From assembly GCA_964612995.1 (NCBI GenBank), contig CAZTGE010000011.1, positions 1 through 49,395 on the forward strand: a stretch of 49,395 nucleotides of DNA. The letters are read 5' to 3'. The position numbers and the translations under genes were made by a program. Below the pieces are notes generated by a model. The model did no database searches, was not told the origin of the DNA, and worked only from the letters and a program-made list of their open reading frames with translations. Below, in pieces: positions 7,460 through 14,737 of this stretch; position 1 is the stretch's first letter, and the number at the start of each line of letters is the position of its first letter. This stretch comes from SLQH01 sp964612995 (GTDB lineage: Bacteria; Planctomycetota; UBA11346).

Positions 7460-9928
7460 TCAGCTCCTCGTCGCAAGTGTGCGCAGCGATTGCGGCGATA
7501 TGGTGATGAGCTCCCGCCACATGAAATGCTGCTGCACCGCGGAGTTGAACATCGTGGCCTCCGTGATCAGGGCCGTGACCAGATCGGCGAGCAGGAGGAC
7601 CTGATCGGAATCGAGTGTTTCGGCCAGCTCCTCGATCATGGACGCACTGACCTCGCCTGCGCACATCACGACCATGCCTGAGAGCAATACCGCCAAAGTC
7701 AACCGCTCGTCCTGCTGCAGGCCCGTCCAGAACGCCGGCACTACGACGAGCGCGTCTTTCTCTATCTCCGCCAAAACGCCCGCGACGCCATCCTCGCCCT
7801 CTTCATCCTCCTCTTCGTCGTCGCTGGTGAAGCGGTCGAATCCCCAGTCGTCTGGCGCGTCGAATTCGCCGTCGGTCATGTGGTCGATGGCGCGCAGGCG
7901 CTCGACCATGGCGTCCACCGCCGGGCGCTCCGGATCATCCGCGTCCATCAGCCGCACGAGCTTCTTGCTCAGCGCTTCCCACGGCGCGGCGAAGGCATCC
8001 TCCACCACCTCCAGGACAGCGGCTGCCGCGACTGCATCGTCGCCCGCCATCAGGACGCGGTGCAAGGCCAGGAAGCGGGGCTGCCAGGCGTCTGGCGCCA
8101 CGCGCGCCCAACGGGCGAGCAGCTCAGCATGCGCGCCGGGGCTCATGCTGCCCGCAACCTGTTCGACGACGTTGCGCAGGCGCATCGGCGTCGTCGCGAG
8201 ACTCCCCAGGATACGATCCGCGACCGCTTCGTCTTTGCACGCGTAGCTGGCGAGGCCGCGCACGGCGCAGACATCCACCTGGAAGTCGCTGCCCAGGACC
8301 TCGAGCGGAAACGTGTCCGGAACAGGCCGTCGATGCCAGCGCACGAACCGCTCGGCCGCCTTGCCCTGAGCCGAACGCAAGCGTGCACCGAGTGCATCGA
8401 CATCGGCCGTGGGGGCATATCTCATGTGCAGGAGGTAGATCGGCAACGCGTGCGGCAGCACACGCTCGAGGTGCTCGCATTCGGCAACCATCCGCTTGCG
8501 GCCCCGCGCATCGGCCGCGGCGCAAGATACATAGGTGTTGACCAACTCCCCCGCCAACGTGGGGTCGCTCACCAGCAACCGATAGCAGGTGGTGCGTTGG
8601 CGCGTGCGATTGCCGTAGTGCGCATACAGACGCAGCAGCAGGCGCAGGTAGCCGACATCGGTCTCGCCGTAGGCGGCATCGAGAGCCGCGAGGATCCGGT
8701 CAAGCGTGGTCAGCTTTTTCGGCAACAGGACGGGCACGTTCAGGACGGGAACGTACCAGGAGCGACGCAAGTCCGTGATCACGAGCGCCTTGCGCAGCCA
8801 CAACCGCAGCCATGGCGCTGGGATGGCGGGATCGGGCATGGCATCCGCCGGCAGGAGGCGTCTGTCGCACCATTCAACGAGCAGGTGATCGGGTATCTGC
8901 GCGCCGATCGCCTCGACCGCCTCGACGGCGCGCTCGGGATCATCGGCGACCAGGACCTCGTAGAGCCGGACCAATGACTCGGGCATCGCGTCTGTCGCCA
9001 GCTCGACCTGGACCAGACGCTTGAGCCCATCCACCCGGACCTCGCCGTGGAGGCCCTGTGCCTGCCGGTAGAAACGCTCGGCCTCGTGCGTATCCCCGGC
9101 GGCCATGGCATGGTCGCCAGCGGCCAACGACAGCCAGGCTCGGGCACGACCATCGCCGCTCTCACAGGCTGCGAGCGCGGCCCCCACGGCAAGGTCGTCG
9201 CCCTGTGCGAACAACGTCGCCACATCGCAAGCAGATCCGGCCGCGGCTTTCTCGAGCCAGCGCCCGAAGGCGCTGGCGGCGGGCAGCACGCTGTGGGGAA
9301 AGGGTCCGACGGCACGCCACAGGCCACGGGCCTCTTCGATCTCCCCCTGCAGTGCCAGCGCCACCGCCAGACCCGCGCGCGCGCGACGAGGATGGCTGCC
9401 CTGGAGCTCGCCCAGCGCAGCCTGAGCGCGGGCGTACTCCCCACGCAGCAGCAGCATCCACGCCTGCGCGAACTCGCGGTGTGCAGCCGAAGAGCCGGAC
9501 TCTCCACCGGCCGAGCGCAACTCGCGCAGAGCCGTGCGGAGATCGGGAGCGCAGGCCACGCGGGCATGCACAGCGTCGTCGTCATCCCCCGCCGCATGGA
9601 TGGCCAGAGCTTCAGGACCTGCCAGCCGCGCCGCGGCCAACCCCAGGGCCGGACGCCCCTGGGCCGCGGCGGCAAACCGATCCGTACGACGTTGACGCTG
9701 GAGCTTGCGCAACGCCAGATCGTCGATCCGCTCCCGCAACCGCCGTACGTGGTTCCGTTCCCCGGTCACCCCGGCGAGTGCGCGCCCGGCTTCCTCCGGT
9801 CGCCCCGCCTCGAGCAGCGCCTCGACCTGTGCCAGCGGCTCCTTGGACCGCGGTTTCGTGCCGCCAGATGCACTTGCGCCTCTGGCCTTGCCGGCCCGTG
9901 CCTTCTTGCCTGCTCGCCTACGCGCCAC
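7460..9928 (-). CDS. Large alpha-helical (TPR-like) protein of unknown function
   Basis: 822 residues. Residues 1-30 are very rich in Lys/Arg ('RRRAGKKARAGKARG'). Residues ~30-690 consist of Ala/Leu-rich helical pairs ('LLRGEYARAQAALGEL', 'GLAVALALQGEIEEARGLW', 'HAMAAGDTHEAERFYRQA') that look like degenerate TPR or Sel1-type repeats. An acidic run (about 702-714, Asp/Glu/Gly) precedes a ~108-residue helical C-terminal domain. No signal peptide or clear membrane segment. The GTG start has GGAGGG a few bases upstream. As first gene of the Hsp70 operon it is probably a scaffold or client-recognition protein. I do not recognise the family. Confidence 0.8.
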   Translation of the reverse strand: MARRRAGKKARAGKARGASASGGTKPRSKEPLAQVEALLEAGRPEEAGRALAGVTGERNHVRRLRERIDDLALRKLQRQRRTDRFAAAAQGRPALGLAAARLAGPEALAIHAAGDDDDAVHARVACAPDLRTALRELRSAGGESGSSAAHREFAQAWMLLLRGEYARAQAALGELQGSHPRRARAGLAVALALQGEIEEARGLWRAVGPFPHSVLPAASAFGRWLEKAAAGSACDVATLFAQGDDLAVGAALAACESGDGRARAWLSLAAGDHAMAAGDTHEAERFYRQAQGLHGEVRVDGLKRLVQVELATDAMPESLVRLYEVLVADDPERAVEAVEAIGAQIPDHLLVEWCDRRLLPADAMPDPAIPAPWLRLWLRKALVITDLRRSWYVPVLNVPVLLPKKLTTLDRILAALDAAYGETDVGYLRLLLRLYAHYGNRTRQRTTCYRLLVSDPTLAGELVNTYVSCAAADARGRKRMVAECEHLERVLPHALPIYLLHMRYAPTADVDALGARLRSAQGKAAERFVRWHRRPVPDTFPLEVLGSDFQVDVCAVRGLASYACKDEAVADRILGSLATTPMRLRNVVEQVAGSMSPGAHAELLARWARVAPDAWQPRFLALHRVLMAGDDAVAAAAVLEVVEDAFAAPWEALSKKLVRLMDADDPERPAVDAMVERLRAIDHMTDGEFDAPDDWGFDRFTSDDEEEDEEGEDGVAGVLAEIEKDALVVVPAFWTGLQQDERLTLAVLLSGMVVMCAGEVSASMIEELAETLDSDQVLLLADLVTALITEATMFNSAVQQHFMWRELITISPQSLRTLATRS

Positions 9929-10036
9929 TGGCCCTCCAACGCTCTCGAACGGGTCTTACTCTCGCGCCGACCGATGCAAGGGGGGGAGACCGGGAAGGCT
10001 GTTTTTGCGCGCCGAGTGGCCAGAAAGAGCTCTCGC

Positions 10037-10067
10037 TCAAAGCCCCGCCGGCCCTGCGGGCCGGCGG
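10037..10067. repeat. Hairpin of the TCAAAGCCCCGCC repeat family, copy 2
   Basis: TCAAAGCCCCGCC (10037-10049) leads into a perfect 10-bp stem (CCGCCGGCCC / GGGCCGGCGG) with loop TGC. Compare the copy at 4078-4108. Confidence 0.55.
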
Positions 10068-10135
10068 CGAAGAGCCAGAGACATGGTCGCCAGAGCCCTT
10101 CGTCGCAATGACGCGATCCGGACCGTGAGCGCGTC

Positions 10136-10174
10136 GAATGGGCGTAATGGCGCGAGGAGTTCTTGGGAAGGGGC
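10136..10174 (+). repeat. Dispersed repeat GAATGGGCGTRATGG, copy 2
   Basis: About 33 of 38 bases match 635-672: both read GAATGGGCGT(A/G)ATGG, then GCG(A/C)GGAGTT, then TGGGAAGGGG. Both copies are downstream of minus-strand genes. Confidence 0.55.
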
Positions 10175-10247
10175 CCGTCAACCTCGGGGCCGCTATTCGA
10201 AGGCGGCCTTCACCGCCGCGGCATGCTCGCTGGCGGCGCCTATGGGG

Positions 10248-10994
10248 CTAGTCCATCACCATGCCGCCACAGACCGGAATGGTCTGGCCGGTGATGTAGC
10301 TCGCCTCGTCGCTGGCGAGGAAGGCCACGGCCTTGGCCACCTCTTCGGGATCGCCCATCCGGCCGAGCGGGATCAGGCCGATCATCTGCTGCTTGACCTC
10401 GTCGGGCAGCGACTCGGTCATCTTGGTATCGATGTAGCCCGGTGCGACCGCATTGGCGCGCACGCCACGCGCGGCGACCTCCTTGGCGGTGGACTTGGTC
10501 AGCGCGATCAGCCCGGCCTTGGAGGCGGCATAGTTGGCCTGCCCCGCGTTGCCCATCAGCCCGATGACCGAGGCGATGTTGACAATCGACCCGCTGCGCT
10601 GCTTCATCATCTGCCGGATGACCGCCTTGGTGCAGAGGAAGGAACCGCGTAGATTGACACTCAGCACCGCATCCCAATCGGCCTCGCTCATGCGCATCAG
10701 CAGGCCGTCCTTGGTGATCCCGGCGTTGTTGACCAGCACGTCGAGCGAGCCGAAGTCCTTGACCACCGCCTTCATCCCGGCATCGACACTCTCGGCTTCG
10801 CCCACGTTGATCGCGTAGCACTCCACCCGCCGACCGAGGTCGCGCGCCTTCTGCGCGGTCTCGGCGAGCCAATCGACCTGGAGGTCGCACAGGGCCAGAT
10901 CGGCCCCCTCGCGGGCCAGCTTGAGCGCGATGCACTGTCCGATGCCGCGGGCTGCGCCCGTGACCACCGCGACCTTCTGCGCGAGTCGTGTCAT
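10248..10994 (-). CDS. fabG: 3-oxoacyl-[acyl-carrier-protein] reductase
   Basis: Classical short-chain dehydrogenase of 248 residues. NADP-binding motif 'TGAARGIG' (12-19), 'NNAG' (89-92), and catalytic Asn114, Ser142, Tyr155 and Lys159 ('NYAASK'). Sequence features such as 'VNIASVIGLMGNAGQ' and 'PGYIDTKMTE' are those of FabG, the ketoreductase of type II fatty acid synthesis. The ATG at 10994 has AAAGGA upstream; an in-frame ATG at 11042 would only add 16 unrelated residues. It is not in an obvious fab cluster here. Another SDR sometimes annotated FabG cannot be excluded, but the match is strong. Confidence 0.88.
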   Translation of the reverse strand: MTRLAQKVAVVTGAARGIGQCIALKLAREGADLALCDLQVDWLAETAQKARDLGRRVECYAINVGEAESVDAGMKAVVKDFGSLDVLVNNAGITKDGLLMRMSEADWDAVLSVNLRGSFLCTKAVIRQMMKQRSGSIVNIASVIGLMGNAGQANYAASKAGLIALTKSTAKEVAARGVRANAVAPGYIDTKMTESLPDEVKQQMIGLIPLGRMGDPEEVAKAVAFLASDEASYITGQTIPVCGGMVMD

Positions 10995-11081
10995 TGTCGT
11001 CCTTTCGGAATCCTCGGGTGGATCAGATGGAAAGAGGAGCACGCTACGCCGGCCCGGCGCAGGTTCAATACGCCCAGGCGC

Positions 11082-12278
11082 TCAGCGCGCGGGACAGGCC
11101 GGACCGGGATCACCCGGTTCGGGCAGGACCAGTTTGTCGCCCAGCCGCCGACGCAGGCTCTCGCGCCAGACCCGCGATCCATCGCTGGCCTCCGGGGCCA
11201 GACTCTCGACCAGACGCCCGATGCCCGGGTTGGCCTCCATGCGTTCGCGATTGACGGCGACGATGGTCTCGGAGGTGACCAGTTCGTGGCCGACCACGCA
11301 TACACCGGGCGTCGCGGCGATGGTCGACCCCGAACGCACGATGTACACCGCGCTGCGCCCGCCGGCGACCATGTCCTCGATGTCGCGGGTGGTCGACTCG
11401 AAGCGCAACGAACACCCATCGCCTTCCAACAGGTTGCGGTAGATCGCCTCGTAGTTGGCATCGATGAGCACCGGCTCCTCGGCGAGGATGGCGAGCTTGG
11501 CATCTTCAGACCCGCCCCAACGGCTACCCGCGCCGCTGGCCGCGACCCGCGCCGCGCGCTCCGCTGGCATGAGCACGAAGTGACCGAGATAGTCGCCGAG
11601 TCCGAGGCTGCCGAGGATGCGCACGTCGGTGCTGGTCTCGATCAGGTGCTCCATCAGTTCGCACCAGTTGTGGACCAGACCGGTGTCGACCGCGTCGAGC
11701 AGAGTGTTCTGAAACGCGTCGTAGCAGGTCAGCGACAGATCACGCTTGTGCCGGCGCAGATAGGTGGGGGTGACCTCGTGATCGGTGCCGACCAGCACGC
11801 CGCGCACGCCGTCCCAGGTGAACTCGAGGTGATCGAACATCATCCGCGTCGGGCGGCCGAAGCGCCCGAGGTCGAGCTCGAGGTGGAGCATCCCCGCGGC
11901 CGCACGCTGGACCGGATCCGGATCCTGGCGCAGCGCCTGGAGCAGATCGTCCACCACCGCCTTGGGGCTGAAGCAGAGACGCGCCACGCCGTCATCATCG
12001 CGGTAGCGACGCATCCGCGCCATGGCCGCTGTGACTTCGTCGAGGTCGTGCCCGGCGTCATCGGCCGCACGCATGGTCGCGGTCTCGTCTGCGCCGTGGG
12101 CCTCCCAGAGATGGATCAACCCCTCTTCGAGTTTGACCCGCCGCTTGTCGTCGCGCACAAACTGGCGTACGGCCGCGACCAGCTCACCGTCGAGCCAGCC
12201 GATGCGCACCAGACGCTTGAGCACGTCGTCGAGCGAACCGCCTTTGGGCGGCAGCGCGATGATCACCGGTTCCTGCAT
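11082..12278 (-). CDS. Hypothetical protein
   Basis: 398 residues with no domain I recognise and no signal peptide. Distinct segments include 'MRRYRDDDGVARLCF', 'TRMMFDHLEFTWDGVRGVLVGTDHEVTP', 'AVYIVRSGSTIAATPGVCVVG' and 'DIEDMVAGGRSAVYIV'. The ATG at 12278 is preceded by GGAGGGAG. It lies 54 nt downstream of the HEAT-repeat gene on the same strand, so the two may form an operon. Soluble and cytoplasmic by appearance; function unknown. Confidence 0.7.
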   Translation of the reverse strand: MQEPVIIALPPKGGSLDDVLKRLVRIGWLDGELVAAVRQFVRDDKRRVKLEEGLIHLWEAHGADETATMRAADDAGHDLDEVTAAMARMRRYRDDDGVARLCFSPKAVVDDLLQALRQDPDPVQRAAAGMLHLELDLGRFGRPTRMMFDHLEFTWDGVRGVLVGTDHEVTPTYLRRHKRDLSLTCYDAFQNTLLDAVDTGLVHNWCELMEHLIETSTDVRILGSLGLGDYLGHFVLMPAERAARVAASGAGSRWGGSEDAKLAILAEEPVLIDANYEAIYRNLLEGDGCSLRFESTTRDIEDMVAGGRSAVYIVRSGSTIAATPGVCVVGHELVTSETIVAVNRERMEANPGIGRLVESLAPEASDGSRVWRESLRRRLGDKLVLPEPGDPGPACPAR

Positions 12279-12332
12279 CGCTCCCTCCGTGGGCGGGACA
12301 GGATGGCCCCCGCAATCCACACGCCAAGGAAT

Positions 12333-13733
12333 TCATCCGTCGCGCTCCGGCGGGGCCGGCTGGCGCGAGTCGGCGGTGTCGTCGGGCAACGCGGCGATGG
12401 TCGCCCGCAAGGCCGCGCGCAAGGAGCCGTGAGGATGACGCGCGCCCTCGGGGGCCGGAATCGCGTCGAGCGCAGCCAGGCGCTCACGCAGGGGCGCGAG
12501 CAGATCGGGCACACGCAGCTCGTGCAGCAGGATCACCAGCCCGATGCGCTCGAGATCGTCGGCGTCGGCGTGATCGTAGCGCTCGAGCAGCGGGCCACGC
12601 CAGCGGCGCGGATCGTCGCGCCGCAGCAGGGCGAGCGCACGCGGCGGCCAGTAGGGCGGCCCCTGGTCGAGGAAGCCGTCGACCAGGGGCATCAGCTCGC
12701 TGGCGGGGAAGCGCTGCAGGTCGGCGGCGGTGGCCGCGTAGTGGGGATCATGCAGCCGGGCGATGAAGGCGTCTCGCTCGTAGAGTTCGGCCACGCGATC
12801 GCCATGGTCGCGCCACCACAGGGCCCAGGCCTGCCCTGGACCGGCGTGGTGGCCGGTGAGCCGCCGCAGGGTCCTGGCCGCGGCTTCACGCTCGATCGCC
12901 GCCCGGCGCCCGGCGGCGACCCGGCACAGGGCCGAGAGCGCGCGGCTGTCGCCGTTGGCGCCGAGCGCGGTGGCGGCATCGGCCACCACCTGCGGGTCGC
13001 GATGATCGAGCAATGCGCTGAGCGCCGGCGACAAACGCGGGTCGCCGATCTGGTAGCTGGCCTCGATCAGGGCCAGCTTGCCAGGCACCGCGACCGCCTC
13101 CAGGGCCGTGGCGAAATCGTCGATGTTGGTCGCGCGTGCGGCGATGCTGAACAGGCTGGCCCGCATCGCCTGCTGGATCGATTCGACCGCCACAGGGCGA
13201 TCCCGGCGTCCCTGGACCCGCAAACGGCTGAGCTGGCCACCGGCGTTGCGCCACCAGGCGAGGGGCGCGAGCGCACGCGGATCGCCAAGCAGCCCGAGGG
13301 CGAGCGCGGCCGACTCGCGCACATCGGCCACCGGATCCGTCAGCGCGGCGTGGATCGTCGCGAAGGCCTCGCGCTTCCCGCTGGCACCCAGGCCGAGGAT
13401 CGCCTGCTCGCGCACCAACGCGGCCGGATCGCCGGCCAGAGCGATCAGCAGCGGGAAACGCTCCGGCCCCTCGATCGCGCTGACCACCGTGGCCACCCGC
13501 GCGCGGACCGACGCATCCGGGTCCTTGGCCAACACCGCCAGATCGGGCAAGGCCCGTGCCCCCATCGTCGCCAGGGCCCGCATCGCCGGACGGTGTACGC
13601 CCTTGCGGCTGCTGGTGAGTTCTGCGAGCCTGCGCTCGAGACGCTGGCGGAAGGCGTCGGTCTCGCTCTGCGCCCCCGGCAGCGCGCCGCCGATCGAGAG
13701 GAGTGCCACCAGGATGAGGAAGCGGATACCCAT
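12333..13733 (-). CDS. Secreted HEAT-repeat protein
   Basis: 466 residues. Residues 1-22 form a signal peptide ('FLILVALLSIGGALPGAQS'). From about residue 50 on come repeated HEAT/PBS-lyase-like units: 'ALPDLAVLAKDPDASVRARVATV', 'LALAGDPAALVREQAILGLG', 'ALTDPVADVRESAALALG', 'LLDHRDPQVVADAATALG'. These make a curved protein-binding solenoid. The middle segment has 'ALWWRDHGD', a motif often seen with HEAT repeats in PVC-group proteins. It is likely exported to the periplasm. Function unknown; no clear ribosome binding site. It is divergent from the KR gene. Confidence 0.75.
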   Translation of the reverse strand: MGIRFLILVALLSIGGALPGAQSETDAFRQRLERRLAELTSSRKGVHRPAMRALATMGARALPDLAVLAKDPDASVRARVATVVSAIEGPERFPLLIALAGDPAALVREQAILGLGASGKREAFATIHAALTDPVADVRESAALALGLLGDPRALAPLAWWRNAGGQLSRLRVQGRRDRPVAVESIQQAMRASLFSIAARATNIDDFATALEAVAVPGKLALIEASYQIGDPRLSPALSALLDHRDPQVVADAATALGANGDSRALSALCRVAAGRRAAIEREAAARTLRRLTGHHAGPGQAWALWWRDHGDRVAELYERDAFIARLHDPHYAATAADLQRFPASELMPLVDGFLDQGPPYWPPRALALLRRDDPRRWRGPLLERYDHADADDLERIGLVILLHELRVPDLLAPLRERLAALDAIPAPEGARHPHGSLRAALRATIAALPDDTADSRQPAPPERDG

Positions 13734-13808
13734 GCCCGGTTCTTACCCGCGCGTGCTGCGCTCCGCAACCGCGTTCACGCCGTCTGCCGGCAAGCGCCGG
13801 GCGCGGCG

Positions 13809-14735
13809 ATGAGCGCCGCGCGCTTGAGCGTCGGCGCGCCGGTCACCGGCGGCGCGGCCCGCTGCTGGACGCCGGCGATCCCATCGGCATTCGTCGCTGA
13901 TCCACGTTTCCCGCCATTGCTGCGCGCGTCAGCGGACGGCGTGGATTTCTCGGCCGCCCGCGCGCTGGTCACCGGCGCCTCCGCACCCCGGACCATCGGC
14001 CATGCCATCGCCCAGGGCCTGCTCGCCGGCGGAGCGACAGTGGTCATCGCCGGGTCGCGACCGCTGCCGCAGATCACCGCGACCGCGGAGGCGCTCGTGG
14101 CCCAGGCCGGCGGCGGCCGGGCGATCCCGGTGCGCTTCGACCAGGGCGACCCGCACGCCTGCGCGGCCCTGATCGCCTGGAGCCGGGAACTCGGCGGCTT
14201 CACCCACCTCTATCCCTTCGCCGCGATCCATACCCCCAAGCCCTTCTTCGCCATCGACGCCGACGACTACGCCCGCGCCTTCGCCGTCAACGCCATCGGC
14301 GTCTACCAGCTCTGCGTACGCCACGCTCGCACGCGTCCGCGCGGCGAGCCCTGGTGGGTGGTGGTGCCGCTTTCACCCAACGACGGGCGCCTGCGCGGCT
14401 CGGGGCTGTACAGCCCGACCAAGCAGGCTTTGCGCCCGATCGTGATCCAGGGCCAACACGAGGTCGGCGAACGCCACGGCGGCGCCTACATCGGCATCGA
14501 CCTGCCCTGGACGCGTACGGGCATGATGGCCGGCCTCGAGGACGTGCTCGCGCGCGCGCAGGATCTCGGCCTGCGCATCTTCACTCCCGACCAGACCGCG
14601 GCGGTCTGTCTGCTCGCCGGCACCCCCGCGGCCCGCACGCTCGCCGGAACCACGCTCGATGCCGGCGGCGGTTTCGGCGCGGTCCACCCGCACGATTTCG
14701 CCCGGCTGTTCGCGCGCGACCGCACCGACGGCTGA
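13809..14735 (+). CDS. Stand-alone ketoreductase resembling the type I FAS KR domain
   Basis: 308-residue SDR-fold protein. Residues 55-64 give the cofactor motif 'TGASAPRTIG'; the catalytic residues are Asn161, Ser189 ('PLSPNDG'), Tyr201 and Lys205 ('GLYSPTKQAL'). The blocks 'LSPNDGRLRGSGLYS', 'LPWTRTGMM' and 'LRIFTPDQTA' closely resemble the ketoreductase of fungal/actinobacterial type I fatty acid synthase ('LSPN.G..GG.GLYSE.K', 'GWTRGTGLM', 'VRTFS..E.A') more than FabG. The ~45-residue N-terminal extension is unexplained. The ATG at 13809 was chosen as the first start after the divergent HEAT gene; a long open frame continues upstream but only antisense to that gene. Substrate unknown. 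Confidence 0.7.
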   Translation: MSAARLSVGAPVTGGAARCWTPAIPSAFVADPRFPPLLRASADGVDFSAARALVTGASAPRTIGHAIAQGLLAGGATVVIAGSRPLPQITATAEALVAQAGGGRAIPVRFDQGDPHACAALIAWSRELGGFTHLYPFAAIHTPKPFFAIDADDYARAFAVNAIGVYQLCVRHARTRPRGEPWWVVVPLSPNDGRLRGSGLYSPTKQALRPIVIQGQHEVGERHGGAYIGIDLPWTRTGMMAGLEDVLARAQDLGLRIFTPDQTAAVCLLAGTPAARTLAGTTLDAGGGFGAVHPHDFARLFARDRTDG

Positions 14736-14737
14736 GC

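Larger units (their letters stand above)
9929..10247. other. Intergenic region with composite repeats
   Basis: No gene is seen between the fabG stop and the start of the 822-residue protein. The stretch contains a 10-bp perfect hairpin (10045-10067), the motif GCAATGAC (10105-10112) and a second copy of the dispersed repeat also found at 635-673 (10136-10174). The promoter of the Hsp70 operon should lie here, but I could not pick out convincing -35/-10 boxes. Confidence 0.55.

Noticed and set aside
11286..13808. Very long open frame on the plus strand antisense to the HEAT and hypothetical genes
   Set aside because: High GC keeps antisense frames open; residues are Arg/Gly/His-rich with no motifs, while the minus strand has ribosome sites, a signal peptide and HEAT repeats. 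Only its last part (13809-14735) is a real gene.
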